This document shows, piece by piece, positions 29,636 to 35,178 of a DNA stretch of 35,351 nt. A model generated the notes under the pieces. It did not search any database. It had not been told where the DNA came from and saw nothing but the letters and a program-made list of their open reading frames with translations. Every line of letters begins with the position of its first letter. The stretch's first letter is position 1. Source of the stretch: a virus. Both the position numbers and the translations under genes were made by a program. The stretch lies in IMG/VR virus record IMGVR_UViG_3300020472_000085, positions 1 through 35,351 of that record. One strand, 5' to 3'.

Positions 29636-31561
29636 TTAAGATCTTACTAAGCTACCGTTTGCATAACTTGAAGTTACAATATAATTAGATGCTGCTGGAT
29701 CTAAACCAGAAGAAACTTCGTCCACTATCGTTTCAAACACACTTGTACTAATATCTAGTTGTAAATACAAGTCCTGTAATCCAACAACATCATTAGAAGA
29801 TGGACAAACCGATATTTCAATAATAGTTTGACCATCTTTTATTTTTCCAGATAAAACATTAACAGGATTAAGAGTTATAATTCCCTTTTCATAATCAATA
29901 GTTCCTACATTTCTCCTAACAATAGTTGCCTCAGTAGAACCTACTGTAGATACTGTAAAGAAGAAAAGAGTTCCATTAGATCTATTAGTATTAGGAATAT
30001 CAGAAATATAAACAGTTTCCTGTAATCCACTTATTTTAAACCCAGAAGATTTAATGTTATATCCATCCATACTCTTAATATGGAATGCATTACCAAATCC
30101 AATTGAATACTCTGCAAAAGTATTAAGAGATGCTCTCAAATCTCTTCTCATTGCAATTGTTGTGATGTTAGATGTTATTGCAGCATCACTTTGATCAATA
30201 ATATTCAAAAACTTACTGTATTTGAATCTTGCACCATACTTATTCATTTCAGATGATTCGGCATACTTAGTAGAATTATTAGAAACTACACTAGAAACAG
30301 AAGCACCTGTTGTTGCAAGATTACTATTATAATAAATTTTAGAATTCACTTCAATATAGAGATATTTTAAATCTAAGATTTCAGGAACAATACCAGCAAC
30401 TGCATATTTCTTCAGTTTCATCTTAATGTTTTCTTTTATTAAATTGGGTAAAAAATCACCAGTTCTAGGTTTAATACTAATAAAAACTTTTCCATATTGC
30501 GGTGGAATTAACTCTTCTCCCCCAAAAACTGAAATTGATTCGGTTTCTGGGTAAATTTTTGCTGGAATTAGTGTTTCATAGTCATTCGCAGTCAATGCAC
30601 GATTTTGAGAAGCATAAATTCGAGGTGCAAACTTCTTAATAGAGTCCACAGACTCAATATTTTCACCACCCCTAGCACTAATATCAGTTGTTACTAAAGA
30701 AATACCAGAAGTTATAGTATAATTAAGTCCATTTCTATCATAATTAAGATTTCCTGCAAATTCAAATTGATTTGTGCCATTTGCACTATCACCATTAGAA
30801 ACAATGTAATTTGCAGTTATATAATTACCTTCTTCAAGTGCTCTTCCAAAAATACCATCTCCAAATATCAATTGATACCTTTCATCTTCAATTTCCTGAA
30901 TATAATAAACATTAGATGTAGAATTAATATCAAAAAGACTATCTTGTGTAGTATAATTGACTTGTGTTGTAGATTGTTCTGTTCCTTTTACATTTACCTT
31001 AAGTAAAATGGTATCAATTCCACTATTTGGTAAAATAAACTTTTGATTTGGAGTTCTGGTACTATATGTGAAATTAGAAGTTAAAAGAGATCCTTCATAA
31101 ACACTAATTTCTTCAAAAGATGCAATTCCATCATATACAGGGACTGTTATATCACTTACAATACTAAAAACAAACGATTGATTGCCAAAAGCACCTGCAG
31201 ATGATACTACAGGACCTTTATTAAGGGTTATTGCTGCTGGAGTAGGAGTAATATTACTACAATCAACGAAAAAACTAATAGTTGCAGCTGCTGCTTTCCT
31301 AGATTTAGGTAAATATCCAATATTTCTTGCTAAAGAAACTACATTTTCTCTTAAAGTAGCACTATCAATGAATACTTCATTAGATACCATGTTGGCATTG
31401 TATGAAGTGATGTAAGTATTGTATGCTAAAAGATCAATTATCGATGAAAGATTAGATCCTTCAAAATCATAATCAGTAAAGGTGGAATTTGCCTTTAAAT
31501 AATCTTTAAGTGAGGTTTTAACTTGATCAAAATCAAGATTAGAGAAGTTTACTAGTGGCAT
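29636..31561 (-). CDS. 6: Baseplate wedge protein gp6
   Basis: gp6 is the core wedge subunit that dimerises to form the continuous inner ring around the baseplate hub (baseplate J-like family). At 641 aa it is close to T4 gp6 (660 aa). The N-terminus contains DYDFEGSNLSSIIDLLAYNT near residue 28 and NIGYLPKSRKAAAA near residue 86, both directly comparable to T4 gp6 (DYDFEGSRL...DLLAYNT, NGYLPTSKSAA). Later segments such as YQLIFGDGIFGRALEEGNYI, ARGGENIESVDSIKKFAPR and ALTANDYETLIPAKIYPE are the characteristic baseplate-J middle part. The gene begins 5 nt after the gp25 stop and ends directly against the gp7-like ATG, giving a tight 25-6-7 unit. Confidence 0.95.
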   Translation of the reverse strand: MPLVNFSNLDFDQVKTSLKDYLKANSTFTDYDFEGSNLSSIIDLLAYNTYITSYNANMVSNEVFIDSATLRENVVSLARNIGYLPKSRKAAAATISFFVDCSNITPTPAAITLNKGPVVSSAGAFGNQSFVFSIVSDITVPVYDGIASFEEISVYEGSLLTSNFTYSTRTPNQKFILPNSGIDTILLKVNVKGTEQSTTQVNYTTQDSLFDINSTSNVYYIQEIEDERYQLIFGDGIFGRALEEGNYITANYIVSNGDSANGTNQFEFAGNLNYDRNGLNYTITSGISLVTTDISARGGENIESVDSIKKFAPRIYASQNRALTANDYETLIPAKIYPETESISVFGGEELIPPQYGKVFISIKPRTGDFLPNLIKENIKMKLKKYAVAGIVPEILDLKYLYIEVNSKIYYNSNLATTGASVSSVVSNNSTKYAESSEMNKYGARFKYSKFLNIIDQSDAAITSNITTIAMRRDLRASLNTFAEYSIGFGNAFHIKSMDGYNIKSSGFKISGLQETVYISDIPNTNRSNGTLFFFTVSTVGSTEATIVRRNVGTIDYEKGIITLNPVNVLSGKIKDGQTIIEISVCPSSNDVVGLQDLYLQLDISTSVFETIVDEVSSGLDPAASNYIVTSSYANGSLVRS

Positions 31562-31566
31562 TTATC

Positions 31567-31968
31567 TTATCTGGTGGATTGCAAAGCAAATTGTAGTTCT
31601 TGTGGAGGAACATCTGCCCCTATAATGTCATAAATTATAAGTACATCAAATTGATTGTTCTCAAAGTTCGGAAATGCCTCTACAGTAGTCAATCTAACTC
31701 GTGGTTCATAAGTTTCAATTGAATTTGTAATTTCATCAACGATAAGATCTGCTCCTAATTCATCCATATTCTCAAAAAGAGAAGCAGAAATCCTAGATCC
31801 AAAGTTTTGTTCAAAAAATTTCTCACCAGGAAGGGTAAATACAATATTTCTGATTGAACGAGCAATTGCATTTTCGTTTTTAAGCCCAATAAGATCGAAA
31901 TTCAGGGGATTTACCTGAAAAGTCATGCTTATATCTTTAAAACCGGGACTAACCCTTTCTAGAGGCAC
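31567..31968 (-). CDS. 25: Baseplate wedge protein gp25
   Basis: gp25 is a small wedge protein conserved in contractile injection systems (GPW_gp25 / TssE-like). It binds gp6 and gp53 and links the wedge to the first sheath ring. The 133-aa length equals T4 gp25 (132 aa). Visible family features are NENAIARSIRNIVFTLPGEK near residue 31, FEQNFGSRISASLFE near 52, and the hallmark EPR motif at residues 88-90 (ETYEPRVRL) followed by a beta hairpin ending in VLIIYDI. A late-promoter box lies 20-36 nt upstream, so gp25 probably opens the baseplate transcript. T4 gp53 and gp5, often near gp25, are not in this window. Confidence 0.95.
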   Translation of the reverse strand: MPLERVSPGFKDISMTFQVNPLNFDLIGLKNENAIARSIRNIVFTLPGEKFFEQNFGSRISASLFENMDELGADLIVDEITNSIETYEPRVRLTTVEAFPNFENNQFDVLIIYDIIGADVPPQELQFALQSTR

Positions 31969-31987
31969 TATATTATAGCGATTATTG

Positions 31988-32004
31988 TTTATTTATTAAG
32001 GATT
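31988..32004 (-). promoter_or_regulatory. Late promoter box before gp25, shared with gp8
   Basis: The minus strand reads AATCCTTAATAAATAAA, identical over 17 bases to the box before gp8 (15484-15500). It contains AATAAATA, the T4-type late core, at 31990-31997. It lies 6 nt after the stop of the 63-aa gene and 20 nt before the gp25 start, a fitting place to start the baseplate operon. Confidence 0.65.
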
Positions 32005-32009
32005 TATCA

Positions 32010-32201
32010 CTAAAATTCTGCAGAGGGTATCATTTGGTCATCATAGTCCAATCCTTCATAGAAATCACCGTCTTTTTTCTTCTCATAAAGGTCATTTTGG
32101 ACTTTTCTATCACTTTTTCTAGGTGTTATTGCATCATTTGCAATTTCACGAAGCATTTTTTGATGTTGATCGTTAGCCATATTGTCTAAAAAGTCGTTCA
32201 T
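32010..32201 (-). CDS. Small charged hypothetical protein (63 aa)
   Basis: The product is polar and charged throughout: an N-terminal helix candidate (DFLDNMANDQHQKMLREIAND), then a basic patch with PRKSDRKVQ, then an acidic, aromatic C-terminus (DFYEGLDYDDQMIPSAEF). There is no cysteine, membrane segment or known motif. It lies between the oxygenase gene and gp25, just upstream of the gp25 late promoter. GAAGAA lies about 12 nt before the ATG, a poor ribosome site. Real coding is supported by compact fit between neighbours (30 nt and 41 nt gaps) and sensible composition. A small regulatory or assembly factor is possible, but nothing in the sequence decides it. Confidence 0.65.
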   Translation of the reverse strand: MNDFLDNMANDQHQKMLREIANDAITPRKSDRKVQNDLYEKKKDGDFYEGLDYDDQMIPSAEF

Positions 32202-32231
32202 TGCCGTAGATTCTTCTTTTTCTATTTAACA

Positions 32232-32759
32232 TTAATATTTTATGGGTACTTGCGACTGTATACAATTACCAGCAAGCACAATTCTCCCTTCACATTTATT
32301 TTTAGGTACATGATGTCTTAAATGTCCAGGAAAAATTACTAATTTACCTTCTTCTGCCTTAATTCTCTTACCACTATCACTAAAAACTAAAGGTGAAGAC
32401 CCTCTAGGACAATCTATAAAGTAAACAAAACTCCATATAGACAATTCATGTTGATGTTTTCGTGCATATTCATCTTTATCATAGATGGCAAACCATGTTT
32501 CAAACCAATTTAAACGATGCCAATACCCGTTTTGCTTCAATCCATATTTCTGATTAAGAATATATTCTACCCATTCACATATAAAGGTAATATTAGGACT
32601 AGAAGTTTGCCAATCTGAATGTTTTCCATGTACATTTGTTTGATATGACAAATTAAAATTCGCATTTTTTACATCTTCTAGTAACCTTCCCTTTAAAGAT
32701 GCATGGTTAGGGTAGGTTTCAACAAATACTTCTAATTTTTGGGGTATTAATAGTTCCAT
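32232..32759 (-). CDS. Putative 2-oxoglutarate/Fe(II)-dependent oxygenase
   Basis: This 175-aa protein resembles the short 2OG-Fe(II) oxygenases common in T4-like cyanophages, which hydroxylate an unknown substrate using O2 and 2-oxoglutarate. Visible features of the double-stranded beta-helix are HQHELSIWSFVYFID at 102-116 (His102/His104 as metal-side ligands), CPRGSSPLVFSD at 117-128, GKLVIFPGHLRHHVP at 138-152 with the distal His149 or His150, and GRIVLAGN with Arg159 as the likely 2OG-binding residue. HxH in place of the common HxD is seen in related phage subfamilies but leaves the exact ligand set open. The ATG is only 2 nt after the T-run of an intrinsic terminator and lacks a Shine-Dalgarno site; there is no other in-frame ATG near the N-terminus. 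Confidence 0.75.
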   Translation of the reverse strand: MELLIPQKLEVFVETYPNHASLKGRLLEDVKNANFNLSYQTNVHGKHSDWQTSSPNITFICEWVEYILNQKYGLKQNGYWHRLNWFETWFAIYDKDEYARKHQHELSIWSFVYFIDCPRGSSPLVFSDSGKRIKAEEGKLVIFPGHLRHHVPKNKCEGRIVLAGNCIQSQVPIKY

Positions 32760-32761
32760 AT

Positions 32762-32783
32762 AAAAAAGGGAGCCTTAACTCCC
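32762..32783 (-). terminator. Intrinsic terminator overlapping a stop codon
   Basis: On the minus strand GGGAG-TTAAGG-CTCCC forms a five-pair GC-rich hairpin followed by six Ts. The TAA stop of the 50-aa basic protein gene (32775-32777) lies in the loop, and the T-run ends 2 nt before the ATG of the oxygenase. Structure and U-tract fit a classical rho-independent terminator that would close the small-gene transcript. Confidence 0.8.
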
Positions 32784-32927
32784 TTGTCCTCTACCTCTTT
32801 TTCTTGCTTTATTTCGGGAAGTAGCAGCATACTTTGTATGTTTGCCGTTTCCTTGACGACTTTTTTTGGGAACTGACTCTACAAAAGTCGAAGATCCCCA
32901 TGATCCTGATTTAGTTTTAACAGGCAT
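32775..32927 (-). CDS. Small basic hypothetical protein (50 aa)
   Basis: The frame runs from an ATG at 32927 to the TAA inside the terminator loop. The product begins MPVKTKSGSWGSSTFVESVP and its second half is very basic (KKSRQGNGKHTKYAATSRNK, then ARKRGRGQGS), so it may bind nucleic acid. I believe similar approximately 50-aa proteins recur in cyanomyoviruses, but I have not searched. AGGA lies 9 nt before the ATG, a good ribosome site, which together with the terminator at its end supports a real gene despite its size. It is preceded by two small coupled genes and is probably the last gene of the right-hand transcript. Confidence 0.75.
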   Translation of the reverse strand: MPVKTKSGSWGSSTFVESVPKKSRQGNGKHTKYAATSRNKARKRGRGQGS

Positions 32928-32967
32928 TAGTTAGTTTCCTCTATAGTAAGTTTTTGATGTAAAATTT

Positions 32968-33048
32968 TCAATGAGGATTATAAATTCCTAGGTAATAGAC
33001 AAATGCTATAATGGTTAGAACCATTGCTAATCCTATAAAGTACATCAT
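32968..33048 (-). CDS. Tiny single-pass membrane peptide (26 aa)
   Basis: The frame MMYFIGLAMVLTIIAFVYYL plus GIYNPH is one hydrophobic helix of about 20 residues with a short polar tail, so a single-pass inner-membrane peptide is predicted. Its ATG overlaps the TGA of the 56-aa gene as ATGA, the classical arrangement for translational coupling, and a second ATG follows at once. There is no Shine-Dalgarno site. It is too short for routine gene callers. Role is unknown; tiny phage membrane peptides can affect lysis timing, superinfection or host membrane enzymes, and none of these is shown here. Confidence 0.55.
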   Translation of the reverse strand: MMYFIGLAMVLTIIAFVYYLGIYNPH

Positions 33049-33215
33049 AATAAATTTAATTGTTTAAGTTTTGCTTTTACCGAGTCACGGGTTGCGCTAA
33101 CTCGGTAATTAACTTCATCTCTACGAGAGAGTTCGCTGAGGTTTTCTGATATTTCATACCAGAGTTGTTCATCGGTCTTATGAGAAAACACGGGTTTGCT
33201 TCCAAATAATCCCAT
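33045..33215 (-). CDS. Small hypothetical protein (56 aa)
   Basis: The product starts MGLFGSKPVFSHKTDEQLWY and continues EISENLSELSRRDEVNYRVS, with a charged helical C-terminus (ATRDSVKAKLKQLNLL). It is mainly helical and soluble, with no recognised motif. The ATG lies 4 nt after the stop of the glycosyltransferase-like gene, with AAGG very close upstream, so it is co-transcribed and probably coupled. Its TGA overlaps the start of the membrane peptide gene. Fit between neighbours and natural composition support it as real. Function is unknown. Confidence 0.65.
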   Translation of the reverse strand: MGLFGSKPVFSHKTDEQLWYEISENLSELSRRDEVNYRVSATRDSVKAKLKQLNLL

Positions 33216-33219
33216 TACC

Positions 33220-34023
33220 TTATATAATACGAGTTTTTTCGTGCCCTACCCTGATACGAGGATCGCACCAGATTTTGTAACCCTGATCAATACAATCTAA
33301 ACAGAACGAGACGTCTTCGCCGCACATATCCTGAACACCACCTGATTCAAAGACTTGCATCTTAGGAGCAAACCAAGGATATTGAAGGTTTTCAAATACA
33401 CCTTTCTTAATTAATACCCATCCAAAACCAGTATAGTCTACCGTAAAGGGTTTTCTGCGTTTCGAGATACTTTCGACGGTTTCGTGATTCATAACCCCGC
33501 CATTCTTGCGGAAGTCTTCTTCATCTAACCAATGAGCAACAGAAGTAGTACTACCATCTTCAGTAGCATACCAACCACCAGTAATTGCACGATCTTTTAA
33601 AACATCTTCATTCTCGGTACCATCTTCATTAACAGATTCGGCAGGAACTGACATATCACATAACTGCCAGAACTTGTTAGTGTCAAAGACAATATCCGAG
33701 TCAATCCAAAGTTGATAATCATACTTTAACTTACCATCCCAAGGTATCTGATCTGGTCCTCTTAATACATTTGCTCCAAGACACTTACATCTTGCGAAGT
33801 TAACCATTGAGGAATAGTCCTGTGATATCTGAATAGACATACCATTCTGAACCATGTCAAAGCATAACTGCACAAAGTTTTTCAGAAAGATGTACGAACA
33901 TCCACGACCTGGAAGACAGAATACAATCGTCTTTCCTTTCATTCTTGCTTTAATTGCATCATAATCCCAATCTTCTTTCTTGGGTTTAGGTGCATTGGCT
34001 TTAACTGTAAATCCTTTTGCCAT
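33220..34023 (-). CDS. GT-A type glycosyltransferase-like protein (267 aa)
   Basis: The product shows the layout of a nucleotide-sugar-dependent GT-A transferase. KTIVFCLPGRG at 31-41 is the first strand and loop, YDYQLWIDSDIVFD at 101-114 gives a DxD motif (Asp108, Asp110) for metal and nucleotide-sugar binding, GFGWVLIKKGVF near 199-210 is a typical acceptor-side strand, and GEDVSFCLDCIDQGYKIWCD at 235-254 with His261 resembles the ED...H end of family-2-like enzymes. Cysteines are unusually frequent for this window. Possible targets are phage DNA, virion proteins or host surface sugars; the sequence does not say which. A consensus sigma70 promoter ends about 24 nt before the ATG, and AAGG lies in between, so this gene is likely expressed early. 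The downstream 56-aa gene follows within 4 nt. Confidence 0.7.
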   Translation of the reverse strand: MAKGFTVKANAPKPKKEDWDYDAIKARMKGKTIVFCLPGRGCSYIFLKNFVQLCFDMVQNGMSIQISQDYSSMVNFARCKCLGANVLRGPDQIPWDGKLKYDYQLWIDSDIVFDTNKFWQLCDMSVPAESVNEDGTENEDVLKDRAITGGWYATEDGSTTSVAHWLDEEDFRKNGGVMNHETVESISKRRKPFTVDYTGFGWVLIKKGVFENLQYPWFAPKMQVFESGGVQDMCGEDVSFCLDCIDQGYKIWCDPRIRVGHEKTRII

Positions 34024-34046
34024 AATTTGTTAATACCTTCATTTCA

Positions 34047-34075
34047 ATTATACACTGAAATATGTAGTGTGTCAA
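34047..34075 (-). promoter_or_regulatory. Consensus sigma70 promoter before the glycosyltransferase gene
   Basis: The minus strand has TTGACA (34070-34075), a 17-bp spacer and TATAAT (34047-34052): 12 of 12 consensus bases at ideal spacing. The predicted start near 34040 leaves a short leader with AAGG before the ATG at 34023. The -35 box overlaps the TGA of the preceding 57-aa gene. Host RNA polymerase would be expected to use it early in infection. Confidence 0.85.
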
Positions 34076-34245
34076 TAAGAATCTTCTTCATAGGGCGATG
34101 TTGGGATATCCGCCACTTCTGAATATGTTATGTCGTCCCAATATGAATGGTATAATCTTCCCCATATTACTTTGAACTCCTCTTCATCCAAATTCTTAAA
34201 TAAACAACGGTCTTTTAAGTAGATATGATAAGAGGTATTCTGCAC
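34072..34245 (-). CDS. Small acidic hypothetical protein (57 aa), GTG start
   Basis: The frame from GTG at 34245 encodes VQNTSYHIYLKDRCLFKNLD, then EEEFKVIWGRLYHSYWDDIT and YSEVADIPTSPYEEDSY. It is acidic and aromatic-rich, of the 'xYLKDxCLxxNLDEEEFxxxW' type that I recall from small cyanophage proteins. No in-frame ATG exists: upstream the frame reaches a TAA after eight codons, leaving GTG, or a rare ATT three codons earlier (giving IKIVQ). No Shine-Dalgarno site precedes either, so the start is uncertain. Transcription would come from the promoter at 34434-34463 through a leader of about 185 nt. The stop overlaps the -35 box of the next promoter. Confidence 0.6.
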   Translation of the reverse strand: MQNTSYHIYLKDRCLFKNLDEEEFKVIWGRLYHSYWDDITYSEVADIPTSPYEEDSY

Positions 34246-34256
34246 AATTTTAATGG

Positions 34257-34318
34257 GCGGATTTTTTTATATAGAAAGGTAATATGGTCTTCAAATTTTT
34301 TCGCGGTTTTTTTATATA
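34257..34318 (-). repeat. Pair of TATATAAAAAAA(T)CCGC repeats in a leader
   Basis: The minus strand carries TATATAAAAAAACCGC (34318-34303) and TATATAAAAAAATCCGC (34273-34257), one inserted base apart, 46 nt between starts. They lie in the stretch 34246-34560 that has no confident gene. That stretch also holds the promoter at 34434-34463, the hairpin at 34510-34536, a GCGCC/GGCGC inverted repeat near 34378-34407, and a possible 23-codon ORF at 34250-34321 (MYIKKPRKN...FYIKKSAH) whose two YIKK stretches are simply the repeats translated. I see no other content. A binding or leader function is speculation. Confidence 0.5.
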
Positions 34319-34433
34319 CATCTCGATCTGTCACCTCTGTAGGTTAGGGTCTCTACCTTTTTTAAGCTAAGGGCAACGCGCCGCAACACAATAACAACGA
34401 AGGGCGCAAACACTGTCAAATACTGTTATAACA

Positions 34434-34463
34434 ATTATAGCATATTACATCACTAAGTGTCAA
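34434..34463 (-). promoter_or_regulatory. Consensus sigma70 promoter with extended -10
   Basis: TTGACA (34458-34463), an 18-bp spacer and TATAAT (34434-34439) lie on the minus strand, and TGC directly before the -10 gives the extended TGnTATAAT element. All 12 hexamer bases match consensus. The next confident gene downstream is the 57-aa GTG gene, so a long leader of about 185 nt is expected. Confidence 0.85.
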
Positions 34464-34509
34464 CAACTGTGTAAACACTAAGTAATACTAACTGCCCCGC
34501 ACATTAAAC

Positions 34510-34536
34510 AGGGGTAAGTGTTATAAACCTACCCCT
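34510..34536 (-). other. Nine-pair RNA hairpin between small genes
   Basis: On the minus strand AGGGGTAGG pairs with CTTACCCCT around a 9-nt loop, including one G-U pair. On the plus strand the same position would be an A-C mismatch, so the structure favours minus-strand RNA. It lies 25 nt after the stop of the 42-aa gene and about 47 nt before the next promoter. No T-run follows, so it may be a factor-dependent or weak terminator, or a 3'-end stabiliser. Confidence 0.5.
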
Positions 34537-34560
34537 AATCTGTGTTTTAATTGTTGTTAC

Positions 34561-34689
34561 TTATAGTGGGGACGATTGCACCTCATAAAGATCATCTAAG
34601 ACGGATAAGATTTCATTGCCATTGTTTGCATTTTCTAGCAAGAATTCAGCAAAGTTAAATGATACAAACTGTGCGGCACTGTTAGACAT
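34561..34689 (-). CDS. Small hypothetical protein (42 aa)
   Basis: The frame starts MSNSAAQFVSFNFAEFLLEN and ends ANNGNEILSVLDDLYEVQSS-PL. It is acidic and helical, with a natural amino-acid mix and no internal rare features, and it looks like other approximately 40-aa early proteins of cyanophages. There is no Shine-Dalgarno site (a pyrimidine-rich TTTCTTTCTTTATT precedes the ATG) and no obvious promoter in the 90-nt gap from the previous gene, so it is probably read through from the promoter at 35150-35178. A stable hairpin follows the stop. No function can be assigned. Confidence 0.55.
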   Translation of the reverse strand: MSNSAAQFVSFNFAEFLLENANNGNEILSVLDDLYEVQSSPL

Positions 34690-34779
34690 AATAAAGAAAG
34701 AAATTGGGTTTGTTTGATTGTCTTTAAAGAGGCGCAATCCTTCCTCAATTGTTATTAATTAGTAGTGTTACAGTTGTTG

Positions 34780-34962
34780 TTACCTATACTCATAATATTG
34801 CAACAACTCGCTATAATCGAAAGTGTGGTTAATCATAGGACGATTTGTGTTATCAATAGGAGTACACTTTACAGGTTCCCCATTGTTACTAACTCCTCCT
34901 GACAGTTGTTGTATAATATGACGAGGAATTAGACTGTAGTTTGTGTTAGTAACTGTCTTCAT
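34780..34962 (-). CDS. Small hypothetical protein (60 aa)
   Basis: The longest frame begins at 34977 (MRRRIMKTV), but I place the start at the second Met (34962), because the codons AGG AGG AGG of the longer version form an excellent Shine-Dalgarno run 6 nt upstream of it. The product is MKTVTNTNYSLIPRHIIQQL, then a polar stretch (SGGVSNNGEPVKCTPIDN) and an aromatic end (FDYSELLQYYEYR). No motif is recognised. Its start lies inside the 3' end of the preceding gene, overlapping by 17 nt, so translation is likely coupled. The following 90 nt up to the next gene hold nothing I can name. Confidence 0.6.
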   Translation of the reverse strand: MKTVTNTNYSLIPRHIIQQLSGGVSNNGEPVKCTPIDNTNRPMINHTFDYSELLQYYEYR

Positions 34963-35119
34963 AATCCTCCTCCTCAATGTAACTAACTACGGACTCATCT
35001 TCTTCTAATTCAAATACTTTATTCCAGTTAATTTGCCGTGGGTTGAAGTCACCGAAGACATCTAATTCCAGCGTTATTCTATACTTACTCTTCTGTCCGT
35101 AAATGTTAGAAACTGTCAT
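34946..35119 (-). CDS. Small acidic hypothetical protein (57 aa; longer start possible)
   Basis: The open frame extends up to an ATG at 35221 (91 aa), but I prefer the internal Met at 35119. A consensus promoter lies inside the longer version at 35150-35178 and would start RNA near 35143, which excludes the first codons. The shorter product begins MTVSNIYGQKSKYRITLELD, continues VFGDFNPRQINWNKVFELEE and ends in an acidic tail (EEEDYEDSY); the SKYRITLELDVF...INWxKVFEL pattern looks familiar from small cyanophage proteins, though I have not searched. Neither start has a good ribosome site. The Glu-rich end encodes the Shine-Dalgarno run of the next gene. The 130 nt from 35222 to the window edge hold no complete gene. 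Confidence 0.6.
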   Translation of the reverse strand: MTVSNIYGQKSKYRITLELDVFGDFNPRQINWNKVFELEEDESVVSYIEEEDYEDSY

Positions 35120-35149
35120 CAGATTAGGGGGATGAGTGTTACATATAGC

Positions 35150-35178
35150 ATTATAAGTCTCCTGTGGAAAAATGTCAA
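35150..35178 (-). promoter_or_regulatory. Consensus sigma70 promoter inside a long reading frame
   Basis: TTGACA (35173-35178), a 17-bp spacer and TATAAT (35150-35155) lie on the minus strand, again 12 of 12 consensus bases. It overlaps the 5' part of the 91-codon frame ending at 34946, which argues for the internal start of that gene. A CATAAATA late-type motif lies just upstream at 35191-35198, so early and late starts may be stacked here. Confidence 0.8.

Noticed and set aside
32943-32971. TTGAAA-N17-TACTAT sigma70-like site before the 50-aa gene
   Set aside because: The -10 matches only 4 of 6, and a start about 7 nt downstream would remove the gene's AGGA ribosome site from the RNA.
34250-34321. 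Possible 23-codon minus-strand ORF (MYIKK...KKSAH) in the leader
   Set aside because: Very short; its content is largely the two A-tract repeats translated, and its GAGG site is 12 nt from the ATG. Kept only as part of the repeat note.
34325-34365. Plus-strand hairpin with T-run (GTAG...CTAC then TTTTTT)
   Set aside because: Only four base pairs with a 10-nt loop, and no plus-strand gene precedes it.
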